A DNA stretch of 55,686 nucleotides from Chitinophagaceae bacterium (lineage in GTDB: Bacteria > Bacteroidota > Bacteroidia > Chitinophagales > Chitinophagaceae): assembly GCA_014379345.1 (NCBI GenBank), contig JACMLY010000039.1, forward strand, positions 1 to 55,686. Reading direction: 5' to 3'. The stretch's first letter is position 1; the number at the start of each line of letters is the position of its first letter. The notes beneath the pieces are model-generated. The model was given only the letters and a program-made list of their open reading frames with translations. It was not told the origin of the DNA and did not search any database. The position numbers were made by a program, and so were the translations under genes. Shown here one piece after another: positions 44,682 to 52,901 of this stretch.

Positions 44682-45806
44682 ATGGGAAAATCTGCCATTG
44701 TTATAGGTGCAGGTATTGCAGGCCTGGCTGTGGCGAGGGCGCTTGCAGTTAAAGGATATTCGGTAAAAGTTTTTGAACGTTCACAAAAAGCAGTTGGTGC
44801 TTCCATTCGAAACTTTGGAATGATCTGGCCAATCGGTCAACCTTCTGGCAAATTGTATGAACACGCTGTACGGAGCAGGAATATCTGGAAGGAGATAAGT
44901 AATAGTGGCATTTTTTGGTCAGGTTCAACAGGCAGTCTGCACCTGGCTTATGAACCGGATGAATGGATGGTATTACAGGAGCTGTTTCAATTATTTGAGA
45001 AAGAAAGAAAAGTTCAGTTGCTTGCACCCGAACAAATTGCAACAAGATCAGAAGCTGCGGTACAAAAAAATATGCTGGGAGGATTGTTCAGTGAGGAAGA
45101 ACTTATTGTCGATCCCCGCGAAGCAATCGCCGCTTTACCCGGGTACCTGCATGAACAATATGGAATTGATTTTTATTGGGGTAAATGTGTCCGTTCAGTT
45201 TCGGAAAACACGATTCATATCGGCCTGGCCGAAAAGCATCAGACAGATATAATATTTATTTGCAGTGGAACCGATATTGAAACACTGTATCCCGAAGCGC
45301 ATTCAAAACATGCGCTTACCAAATGCAAGTTGCAGATGATGCGTTTGGCTGCGCAACCACAAAAATGGAAGATCGGGCCGGCATTGTGCGGCGGCCTGTC
45401 GTTAATCCATTATATTAGCTTTAAGGCTGCTTCATCCTTACAGCAATTGAAACAGCGCTTTGGCAGGGACATGAAAGAATACCTTGAATGGGGCATTCAC
45501 GTAATGGTATCGCAAAATGGAACAGGCGAATTAACCATCGGCGATTCGCATGAATACGGTTTAACACATGACCCTTTCGACAAGGAGTTTATCAACAAAA
45601 TGATCATGGATTATCTCAGGAAATTTGCGTATTTCAAAGACTGGTCTATCACTGAAACCTGGAATGGACTTTACACTAAACACATGAACGGGGACCCTTA
45701 TCTATTTTTTTCTCCAGATCCTGGCGTTTATATCCTGAATGCCCTTGGCGGGGCAGGCATGACATTATCTTTTGGTTTGGCTGAAGATATCATTGAAGCA
45801 ATATAA
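44682..45806 (+). CDS. TIGR03364-type FAD-dependent oxidoreductase of phosphonate loci
   Basis: A 374-residue flavoprotein of the D-amino-acid-oxidase fold: N-terminal AIVIGAGIAGLAVARAL (residues 5-21) with FERS at the end of the second strand, and C-terminal NALGGAGMTLSFGLAEDI (about 352-369). The TIGR03364 clade is found in phosphonate gene clusters; members are reported to oxidise 2-aminoethylphosphonate or its N-methyl derivatives to phosphonoacetaldehyde (recalled). That product is the expected substrate of the PhnX-like enzyme two genes upstream. Last gene of the operon, 2 bases after DUF5690. Confidence 0.83.
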   Translation: MGKSAIVIGAGIAGLAVARALAVKGYSVKVFERSQKAVGASIRNFGMIWPIGQPSGKLYEHAVRSRNIWKEISNSGIFWSGSTGSLHLAYEPDEWMVLQELFQLFEKERKVQLLAPEQIATRSEAAVQKNMLGGLFSEEELIVDPREAIAALPGYLHEQYGIDFYWGKCVRSVSENTIHIGLAEKHQTDIIFICSGTDIETLYPEAHSKHALTKCKLQMMRLAAQPQKWKIGPALCGGLSLIHYISFKAASSLQQLKQRFGRDMKEYLEWGIHVMVSQNGTGELTIGDSHEYGLTHDPFDKEFINKMIMDYLRKFAYFKDWSITETWNGLYTKHMNGDPYLFFSPDPGVYILNALGGAGMTLSFGLAEDIIEAI

Positions 45807-46019
45807 ACTTGTGATTGTGCCTCGAATTATTGTTGAGCCTGCATTGAAATTTCTGCTTTCAATCACCCCACTTACTTTTCTACATACTGTCATTATGCAA
45901 CAAAGGCGGCTCAGAATGATTGAGCTTTTGGCAGATATGGAGTAATAATCCTAAACAACCGGTTATGGCATTATTTTTTTACCGGTTAATTTATCTGATA
46001 ACCACCAAAAATTAATTCT

Positions 46020-46967
46020 ATGCGATGGTATGCCATTTTTTTGACGCTCCTAAGTTCTTTTTTTATTGGTTGTGAAAAAGATAAAGCAGTTGAAATTACC
46101 CAGGAATCATATCTTATACCCGGAGAACAATTTTTCCCGGAGGGCATAGCCTACGATCCCGAGGAAGGCGCTTTTTACACCGGCAGTACAACAAATGGAG
46201 ACGTGGTGAAGGTGAATGTGAAAACAGGTGCCACTGAATTGTTTGCCGGAGGCGCTAAACAAGGCAGGGGTTTTTGTACCGGAATGAAATTAGATTCACG
46301 TGACCGCTTGTGGGTGTGTGGAGGTGAGGAAGGCAAAATTCATTTGCTGAATGCCGAAGGGGAGTCAGTCAAAAACTGGGACCTGAAGGCTCAGTTCAAT
46401 GCAGGGTTTATAAACGATTGTGCGCTCGACAAAAAATATATTTATTTTACCGATTCACGTGTTCAGAAAATTTACCGCTCTACTTTTTCCAACGCAGAAC
46501 CATCAGATATTGAGGAATGGTTAAGTTTCACCGATCAACAGATTCCGTATGCAGCAGGTGTTAATGCCAATGGCATTGTACTTACGCCCGATGGAAAATA
46601 TATTATCATCGTTGTTTCTACTTCAGGAAAATTATACAGGATCGACAGAACGGCTAAAAGCATTGTCGAAATTAACCTGAATACGCCGGTAACCGCGGGC
46701 GATGGCTTACTGCTCACAGGAAACAAGCTATACGTTTCCAGGAACTCAACCAACAAGATATTCCCTGTTACCATGAACGAAAATTATTCGCAGGGAATTG
46801 TAGGTGATGGGTTTGGTGAAAACCTGTTGTTCAATACAACCATAGCAAAGGCAGGTAACTATTTGTTGGTGGTAAATGGCCAGTTAAACCGGCGCCCCAG
46901 CGCTACCAATCCAAATCCGCCACCACCTGTTCTGCCTTTCACTGTTTCACGTGTTTTGATTCCTTAA
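46020..46967 (+). CDS. SMP-30/gluconolactonase-like beta-propeller lipoprotein
   Basis: A 315-residue lipoprotein (lipobox FFIGC, Cys18) with a six-bladed propeller pattern: FFPEGIAYDPEEGAFYTGS, FCTGMKLDSRDRLWVCGG, FINDCALDKKYIYFTDS, GIVLTPDGKYIIIVVS. The NDCA-x-D segment resembles the metal site of SMP-30-type lactonases, but substrate cannot be inferred. It is separated from the phosphonate operon by 213 bases with no clear terminator (only AACCGGTT words around 45958-45987), so linkage is uncertain. A large palindrome follows its stop. Confidence 0.75.
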   Translation: MRWYAIFLTLLSSFFIGCEKDKAVEITQESYLIPGEQFFPEGIAYDPEEGAFYTGSTTNGDVVKVNVKTGATELFAGGAKQGRGFCTGMKLDSRDRLWVCGGEEGKIHLLNAEGESVKNWDLKAQFNAGFINDCALDKKYIYFTDSRVQKIYRSTFSNAEPSDIEEWLSFTDQQIPYAAGVNANGIVLTPDGKYIIIVVSTSGKLYRIDRTAKSIVEINLNTPVTAGDGLLLTGNKLYVSRNSTNKIFPVTMNENYSQGIVGDGFGENLLFNTTIAKAGNYLLVVNGQLNRRPSATNPNPPPPVLPFTVSRVLIP

Positions 46968-46991
46968 TACGGCAAGAATTTTAATGCCTCA

Positions 46992-47089
46992 GTGCATCCC
47001 CCTCCTTTACCTCCTGGGGTTAAATCTCTTCGCATTTGGAGACTTTTATTGTAAGACCAATTTAACCACAGGTAAAGGAGGGGATGCAC
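46992..47089. repeat. Long palindrome GTGCATCCCC...GGGGATGCAC
   Basis: Left arm GTGCATCCCCCTCCTTTACC (46992-47011) pairs with GGTAAAGGAGGGGATGCAC (47071-47089) with one extra C; inner arms GGTTAAAT (47018-47025) and ATTTAACC (47060-47067) extend it. The right flank continues AGAGGGGCACAGAG. It lies between convergent genes and could end both transcripts. Confidence 0.88.
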
Positions 47090-47156
47090 AGAGGGGCACA
47101 GAGTTGAAAGATGTGTCCGGGTTTTTTAGAACTGTTGAATGACGCTGCGACACGTA

Positions 47157-48320
47157 CTATTGAATGATGATCTTTTGTACAGATTGTTCCCCGGATCTTT
47201 TATGGATGGTTCTAAGTAAGTACGTGCCTTTTGATAACTTATTACGCAGATCCATTTTTGCCAGCAGGGTATTTCTAAAATTATATCTTTCCAGTAGTTG
47301 TCCGCTTATCGAAAGAATTTCAACGACCCAGTCACCGCGTTGTTGATTGTGAAATAATATATTCACTTGTCCATTACCCGGGTTAGGGTATACCTGAAGA
47401 TTCGGCTTCTCCCTTCCGCTTAATTCAACAACCCTTAATCCGGAATACTTGGTCTTGCCATTTTTTTCAACTTGTTTCAACCTGAATATGATTTTTCCCT
47501 TTTCCTCAGGGCCGGGATGGTAGAAGTACTTGTAATTTCCTGTTTGATTTTCTTTTGGAAAGGCTTTGAATTTTTCTACGTACTGAAAACTTCTTCCATC
47601 ATTACTTTTTTCAAGGATATAAGTCCGGTCTTCGGATTCATTTTCAGTTATCCAGCTAATGCTGACGGTGGCATCATCTTTTTTCCTGGCGGTAAAGATC
47701 GACACATCCGATGCCAGAAACCAGGTTGGGCACACTACATACGTAATACTGAACCGAATAGTATCGGCCGAAGCAGGATTAAAAGTTACGGGCACGCTCG
47801 GGGTTAAGGTAAAACTGCTGGCGGTATACTCAAAATCAACATTTCCGATGCCAAGGTAATCTGCTGTATTGTAAACTGTTCGTTGTATAAGAGTGTGATT
47901 TAAAATATAATCTACCGGTTCGGAATGATAATCAGTTCCTGACCCGGGCGTTCCGTCTGCAAGTGTAAGCGTGTATGGGCCGTAAGTTCGTCTGGGGAAA
48001 GTGGTGTCTACAGGAGTTAATAATGCATCGCTTGTGATTTGGTCATTCCTGTCCACACGTACACGGTATCCGACGATACTCGAACCTGCTGTGTTTTCCA
48101 ATTGGAAGCCGAAACTCAGTGTAACCTCTGATCTTATTTGCACTTCAACAAGTGTACCTGATGATGCGTTGAACTTTGGAAAGCTGAAATTGTAAATTGA
48201 ATTCCCTCCGCCCGTTACAACAGTATCGTAGGTGACAGATTGTAATGCACTGACACATTGTGCACTGCTGCCTGCACGGATTGCAAGCATTATAACTACC
48301 AGGAAACGTACTGCTTTCAT
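47157..48320 (-). CDS. T9SS type A sorting-domain protein
   Basis: A 387-residue secreted protein. The signal peptide starts at the ATG ending at 48320 (MKAVRFLVVIMLAIRAGSSAQ); an upstream in-frame ATG adds seven residues. The middle has a beta-sandwich region with WITENESEDRTYILEKSNDG. The C-terminal 80 residues form a type IX secretion signal (LQVYPNPGNGQVNILF, then KGTYLLRTI and a basic end), so it is exported and attached to the cell surface. No enzymatic domain is recognised. Confidence 0.85.
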   Translation of the reverse strand: MKAVRFLVVIMLAIRAGSSAQCVSALQSVTYDTVVTGGGNSIYNFSFPKFNASSGTLVEVQIRSEVTLSFGFQLENTAGSSIVGYRVRVDRNDQITSDALLTPVDTTFPRRTYGPYTLTLADGTPGSGTDYHSEPVDYILNHTLIQRTVYNTADYLGIGNVDFEYTASSFTLTPSVPVTFNPASADTIRFSITYVVCPTWFLASDVSIFTARKKDDATVSISWITENESEDRTYILEKSNDGRSFQYVEKFKAFPKENQTGNYKYFYHPGPEEKGKIIFRLKQVEKNGKTKYSGLRVVELSGREKPNLQVYPNPGNGQVNILFHNQQRGDWVVEILSISGQLLERYNFRNTLLAKMDLRNKLSKGTYLLRTIHKRSGEQSVQKIIIQ

Positions 48321-48470
48321 AGTTTGGATTGATGGGTACACAAATAAACTATGAAATGAATGTATGAGTACGTAGGTGTAACCTTATTTGTACACTATAA
48401 GTGTTTACCAGTAAATAAAACAGCAGCTTATCGTATAGAAAAACAATCGTGAATGCCCATACCGATACTT

Positions 48471-49520
48471 TTAATCCTTTTTTGAATCCAATGTGAATCC
48501 AATGGTTGTACCCACATCCGGCGTACTTCGAACATGGATACTTTGACCATGTGCCTCAACAATATGTTTGCAGATCGCTAGTCCCAGTCCTGATCCTCCT
48601 TTATCACGGCTCCGGGCTGCATCGGTGCGGTAAAACCGTTCAAAAATGCGTGGTAAATGTTCTTCTTCAATACCAATCCCATCATCGCTGACCTCAACGA
48701 GCACATGAAGATTGTCGGTTCTGTAAACACTCGCGATAATATTGCCATTCGGTTTTCCATATTTGCAGGCGTTATCGATCAGATTGGTAAGTACCTGTTT
48801 AATTTTTTCTTTGTCGCCAAATACTGTAATAGGAGCCTCGCATCCTTTTTTTATGACCGTTTTAATATTTTTTCCCTGAGTTTTGATAGATAGTGAGTCG
48901 AATATTTCCCGCATCAGTTCCTGCATAACAAAATTTTGCTTGTATAGTAACTGCTCTCCGCTTTCCAGTTTCGAAATTTCATCCAGGTCGCTAACAAGGT
49001 TTACCAGGCGATCAGCATTCTTTGCGGTGTTCTCCAGGAATTTTTTGCGAATAACCTCTTCTTCCATCGCACCGCTCAGTAATGTATCAACGTACCCCTG
49101 TATGGCGAAAATGGGTGTTTTGAATTCATGGGCGAGGTTTTGCAAAAATTCTTTCCGGTATGCTTCATTCTTTCTTAATAATTCAATTTCTTCATTTCTT
49201 CTTTCGCCCCAGGCTTGTACATCTTCTCTAACTTCATCAATGCTTTTCTGGGGCAAAATATATTTGAAATACACTTCTTCTTTTCTGGTGGCCTTGGTTT
49301 GGTGTATGAACTTATAGATCAGTTTAATTTTCCGGTAAATGAATTTTTCCAGAGTAAATAATATTAATCCAAAACTTCCGCCCCATATTATGACAAGGGA
49401 TGCCAATCCGATCTCCCAATTGTTGGTGATAAAAAAAATCCCTATCGCAACAGGAACGGAAAGTAACAATGCTGTAAAAGCCGAGAGTTGCCGGGGTGAA
49501 AGGTTTTTAGTTGAGAACAT
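48471..49520 (-). CDS. Sensor histidine kinase, PhoR-like
   Basis: A 349-residue membrane kinase. Two helices at about residues 13-31 and 38-57 are joined by a very short periplasmic loop, so it has no real extracytoplasmic sensor. The phospho-acceptor is His131 in NLAHEFKTP, and the HATPase domain has NACKYGK, DDGIGIEEEHLPRIFERFYR and GGSGLGLAI. It lies downstream of a PhoB-like regulator on the same strand, 163 bases away across a repeat. A PhoR-type role in phosphate sensing fits the Pho-box-like promoters in the window but is not proven. Confidence 0.88.
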   Translation of the reverse strand: MFSTKNLSPRQLSAFTALLLSVPVAIGIFFITNNWEIGLASLVIIWGGSFGLILFTLEKFIYRKIKLIYKFIHQTKATRKEEVYFKYILPQKSIDEVREDVQAWGERRNEEIELLRKNEAYRKEFLQNLAHEFKTPIFAIQGYVDTLLSGAMEEEVIRKKFLENTAKNADRLVNLVSDLDEISKLESGEQLLYKQNFVMQELMREIFDSLSIKTQGKNIKTVIKKGCEAPITVFGDKEKIKQVLTNLIDNACKYGKPNGNIIASVYRTDNLHVLVEVSDDGIGIEEEHLPRIFERFYRTDAARSRDKGGSGLGLAICKHIVEAHGQSIHVRSTPDVGTTIGFTLDSKKD

Positions 49521-49580
49521 GACTTCAAGTTAGCGTTTTCCAGAAGTGTAACACAAATTGTGAAAAAAGCTACGCAGGAT

Positions 49581-49680
49581 AAAGTTTAAAGTTTAAAGTT
49601 TGAGGTTTAAGGTTATTCAAAGTGGGAGATGCTATAAGTAAATTGCTGACACGGGGGAACTTTAAACTTTAGACCTTACA
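49581..49680. repeat. AAAGTTT tandem/inverted repeat between response regulator and kinase
   Basis: AAAGTTTAAAGTTTAAAGTT (49581-49600) with TTTAAGG, opposed by AACTTTAAACTTTAGACC (49659-49676). It forms a possible AT-rich hairpin within the two-component operon. Confidence 0.8.
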
Positions 49681-49683
49681 CTC

Positions 49684-50364
49684 TTACAAAGCAAATTTAT
49701 ATCCAACCCCTTTAACAGTGGTAATGCAGTCAACTCCCAGTTTTTGACGCACTTTGCGGATATGCACATCGATGGTACGGTCGCCAACAATCACATCGTT
49801 ACCCCATACCTGATTCAGGATCTCATTGCGTAGAAAAACCCTTCCCGGGCGGGATGCAAGAAGATATAACAATTCGAATTCTTTCTTAGCCAAAACGACC
49901 TCCCGGCCATCGATAATCACCTCAAACTTATCCGGATCTATTTCGAGGTTGTCGATTTTTATGATCTTTTCATGCTGCTCCTTGGTTGAGCGGCGGAACA
50001 ATGCATTCACACGGCTAACCAATACCTTAGGACTGATTGGCTTTGTTACATAATCATCGCCGCCGGTTTCAAGTCCCTTAATATGCGAACTTTCATCGCT
50101 GAGAGCGGTTAGGAAAATAATAAGTGTCTCTTTATAGGCAGGTTGTGATCTTAATATCTCGCACACCTCCACCCCCGTTCTCTTCGGCATCATGATATCA
50201 AGTATGATCAGATCCGGTTTCTGTGATTTTGCCTTGACAAGGGCGTCATCTCCGTCTTTTGCTGTACTCACCTCATATCCTTCCCGTACCAGATTGTATT
50301 GAACGATCTCCAGTATATCAGGCTCATCATCTGCAATCAATATCCTCTTATGCTTAGAATCCAT
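49684..50364 (-). CDS. OmpR/PhoB-family response regulator
   Basis: A 226-residue regulator. The receiver has the acidic pair Asp12-Asp13, phospho-acceptor Asp56 (ILDIMMPKRTG), a Thr in FLTALSD and Lys in VTKPI. The winged-helix domain covers about residues 130-226 (LAKKEFELLYLLASRPGRVF, VDVHIRKVRQKLG). It pairs with the downstream kinase. The most economical guess is the PhoB-type activator that binds the 11-bp-spaced repeats upstream of the porin, TonB receptor and SusC, but other OmpR regulators are possible. Confidence 0.9.
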   Translation of the reverse strand: MDSKHKRILIADDEPDILEIVQYNLVREGYEVSTAKDGDDALVKAKSQKPDLIILDIMMPKRTGVEVCEILRSQPAYKETLIIFLTALSDESSHIKGLETGGDDYVTKPISPKVLVSRVNALFRRSTKEQHEKIIKIDNLEIDPDKFEVIIDGREVVLAKKEFELLYLLASRPGRVFLRNEILNQVWGNDVIVGDRTIDVHIRKVRQKLGVDCITTVKGVGYKFAL

Positions 50365-50380
50365 TCACGAAAAATTTACG

Positions 50381-50388
50381 CAAAGTTA
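50381..50388 (-). promoter_or_regulatory. Candidate -7 element for the two-component operon
   Basis: Reads TAACTTTG on the minus strand, a full TAnnTTTG match, 16 bases before the response regulator start. No Pho-box-like array lies directly upstream, so no sign of autoregulation by the same repeat. Confidence 0.55.
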
Positions 50389-50487
50389 ATTTTCCAAAGG
50401 GAAGGGCAATCTTTGGCATGATTATGAAATTGTTAACAGCATTATACGCAGTTTAGCTAATTTACCGTTTATACAACCAATTGGTCG

Positions 50488-50495
50488 TATTTTTG
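50488..50495 (+). promoter_or_regulatory. Candidate -7 element for the large exported protein
   Basis: TATTTTTG, a full TAnnTTTG match, 26 bases before the ATG at 50522. It is arranged back-to-back with the response-regulator promoter. Confidence 0.5.
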
Positions 50496-50521
50496 CATCT
50501 AACATTGGAATTGAACGTATT

Positions 50522-52711
50522 ATGAAAAGATCTCTACTGTGCGGCATTGCGACTTTGATTGTTTTTAATTATGCTTCCGGACAAACCTCTTATCCATTCC
50601 GTGTATCGATGGACAGGATGTTGTGGCACGATAAAATTGATAAACAGCAAAAGAAACTTTTCAATGCTGAGGGAATGCTGAGACTTTCTTCCGATGAATC
50701 GGTCAATTTGCAAATAGAAGATGCGCTGATCAGGAAAGTGGATAATCTGCAGGAAACACTAGAAACAGACTCTCTAGCTATTGGTCAGGTAAAGGTTAAA
50801 TACCTGAGGAATGTCGAGAAATTACTGGAAGGATATAATGTTAACCGGAACAAAAGAGATTTTCCTGTTTCCATGGCTCCCATTCTTTTTGAGGCCTTTG
50901 TAGAATGCATGGAGCTTGACAGGAAAAATGAAAGCATCGAGCCTGTTATTGCCGGCAATGAATATGGAGTCGGGAAGATTTTGGTCGAATGTTTCCTATT
51001 ACCAAGCGTTAATGCGGGTGTTGCTCCTTCCCGTGTCCTGTTATTAAAAAAATATTGCGAATTGCACCCGGAGGAGATACTTCCCGTTCTTTCAAAAAAT
51101 CCTTACGTTTCATTCTCCGAAGAGTTTATCAAGCTGGCCGCTTATAACGATATCAATAAACTATATGACTATGCTGCCGGCAGAACTCCGCTTGCCTCCC
51201 GGATCCGGAGCCACTCCGACACTTTAGTAAGAATTGTTGCGCAGATGGCCAACAGTAAGAGTGGTCAGTTATACTTCCCGTTCCTTGACAATATCAGGAA
51301 AGGAAAAATAAGCTTCGGGGAAATCGACAGAGTTAAAGACAACGAGCTCGAATATTACCGGTTAATGGTGAAAACCAGGGTTGAGTATGCCGGCCGCATG
51401 CTGCCTCCTACAAGAGATACTGTTTCCGGAATGCGAACACTTACTACCATGATGGCCCGCAAAGCGAAAGAGTATTTCATCCGCGAAATAAATGCTTTGC
51501 ATGCTGTAGAAGATGAAAGAGTGAGGTTTCGAAAGCTTGACGGGTTGAGTCCGCAGGAACTTTATTACCTCATTGTTCTGGGCGAAGATGAAATATATAC
51601 TTCCAGTTACCTCAATGTATACAAAAGAATTTTTCAGCGCATGAGCGTGCCGGGAGGCGATAGTTTGTTATTAAGTGTAAACGGAGACTATTTCAGAAAG
51701 TTCATAAAAATGGCCGCTGGCTACAATACATTGAATGATTTTTTGGGAAAGATGGATAAGGACAATGCCACTACCACCATGAAAGCGTTTGTGATCAGGC
51801 TGGAGGATACCAAAGAACTGGAAGAGTCCGTGGACGTTGCTGACTCGTACAGCAGTATTGTGGATAAAAACAAAGAGCTGGCAAAATATATCCTTGAGCA
51901 GGTTAAATGGAATTACGACAGGAATGTTCAGAATAATAATAAGAGGGGAGTTGTGATCTATAATTTATTAAAGATCCTTTTTGAATCTGCGGATACTACT
52001 CAAAAGATCAATTTATCAGAAAAGTTAGGAATACCTCCGGTGTATAGCGTAGACCGTTCCTTATTAACAGACGATACCGGCCGTGTGGTTCAACAGGTAT
52101 TTTTTTATGGAGATGAGGATAAGGATGGCCAAAATTCATTCATCAATTTTATGGCAATGTTCAGGGGGAAATCCGAATGGAAGATTGCGGAAAATCCTAA
52201 CTGGGTTTCGATCACCTCATCTAAAGGAAAGCCGGTTATGATATTTGCCAATAAGCCATTGCTGGGTGCCGATGATCCGGATCAGAAGGCCCAGGAAAAA
52301 CTTGGCGAGTATTTATCGAACAGAAACCTAAAACCCACTATAGTTATTCACAGGGGTCATAGCTATCATTTGCAATATACACTCCGGCAACTTGCACCAT
52401 CAGCACGGATCGTTGTTTTAGGTTCATGTGGTGGGTATAATAATTTAAATGAAGTGTTGTCCGTCTGCGAGGACGCGCATATTATTTCTTCAAAGCAGGT
52501 AGGGAGCAAGACCGTTAATGAGCCTATTTTGCAGGCTATCAACAATTCGCTGGTTGCAGGGAAGAATATAGAGTGGATCCCCCTCTGGCGTGATTTGAGC
52601 GGCCGTTTCAGGGATGAAGCTTCCAAGGAAAAATTCGACGATTATATTCCTCCATATAAAAACCTTGGCGCCATCTTCATTAAGGCTTATAGAAAGGCCA
52701 TGGGAAACTGA
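50522..52711 (+). CDS. Large exported protein with possible clan CD cysteine-peptidase domain
   Basis: A 729-residue protein with a signal peptide (about residues 1-20, ..NYASGQT). The first 550 residues are helical and unrecognised. Near the C-terminus, His610-Arg-Gly-His613 ends a predicted strand (PTIVIHRGH), and Cys636 ends the next (ARIVVLGSCGG), the order seen in caspase-, gingipain- and CHAT-like folds. The 23-residue spacing is short for that clan, so this is a hypothesis. No neighbours suggest a pathway. Its TGA stop is immediately followed by the TTGGCTAAT repeat. Confidence 0.6.
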   Translation: MKRSLLCGIATLIVFNYASGQTSYPFRVSMDRMLWHDKIDKQQKKLFNAEGMLRLSSDESVNLQIEDALIRKVDNLQETLETDSLAIGQVKVKYLRNVEKLLEGYNVNRNKRDFPVSMAPILFEAFVECMELDRKNESIEPVIAGNEYGVGKILVECFLLPSVNAGVAPSRVLLLKKYCELHPEEILPVLSKNPYVSFSEEFIKLAAYNDINKLYDYAAGRTPLASRIRSHSDTLVRIVAQMANSKSGQLYFPFLDNIRKGKISFGEIDRVKDNELEYYRLMVKTRVEYAGRMLPPTRDTVSGMRTLTTMMARKAKEYFIREINALHAVEDERVRFRKLDGLSPQELYYLIVLGEDEIYTSSYLNVYKRIFQRMSVPGGDSLLLSVNGDYFRKFIKMAAGYNTLNDFLGKMDKDNATTTMKAFVIRLEDTKELEESVDVADSYSSIVDKNKELAKYILEQVKWNYDRNVQNNNKRGVVIYNLLKILFESADTTQKINLSEKLGIPPVYSVDRSLLTDDTGRVVQQVFFYGDEDKDGQNSFINFMAMFRGKSEWKIAENPNWVSITSSKGKPVMIFANKPLLGADDPDQKAQEKLGEYLSNRNLKPTIVIHRGHSYHLQYTLRQLAPSARIVVLGSCGGYNNLNEVLSVCEDAHIISSKQVGSKTVNEPILQAINNSLVAGKNIEWIPLWRDLSGRFRDEASKEKFDDYIPPYKNLGAIFIKAYRKAMGN

Positions 52712-52894
52712 TTAGCCGATTAGCCGACAAAAGTTTAGGATTCGCAAGGTATGAATTCTGTATTGTATTCATTGGCTAATTGTTTTCACATTGGCTAATT
52801 TGCTAATTTTCACATCGGCTAATTGTTTTCACATGGCTAATTTGCTAATTTTCGCATCGGCTAATTGTTTTCACATCGGCTAATTGGCTAATCA
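52712..52894. repeat. TTGGCTAAT tandem repeat block, copy 2
   Basis: Begins TTAGCCGATTAGCCGACAAA right after a stop codon, then about six units of the type CATCGGCTAATTGTTTTCA, ending just before the ABC transporter start. The first 65 bases match 14711-14775 closely. Confidence 0.9.
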
Positions 52895-52901
52895 AAAATC
52901 T

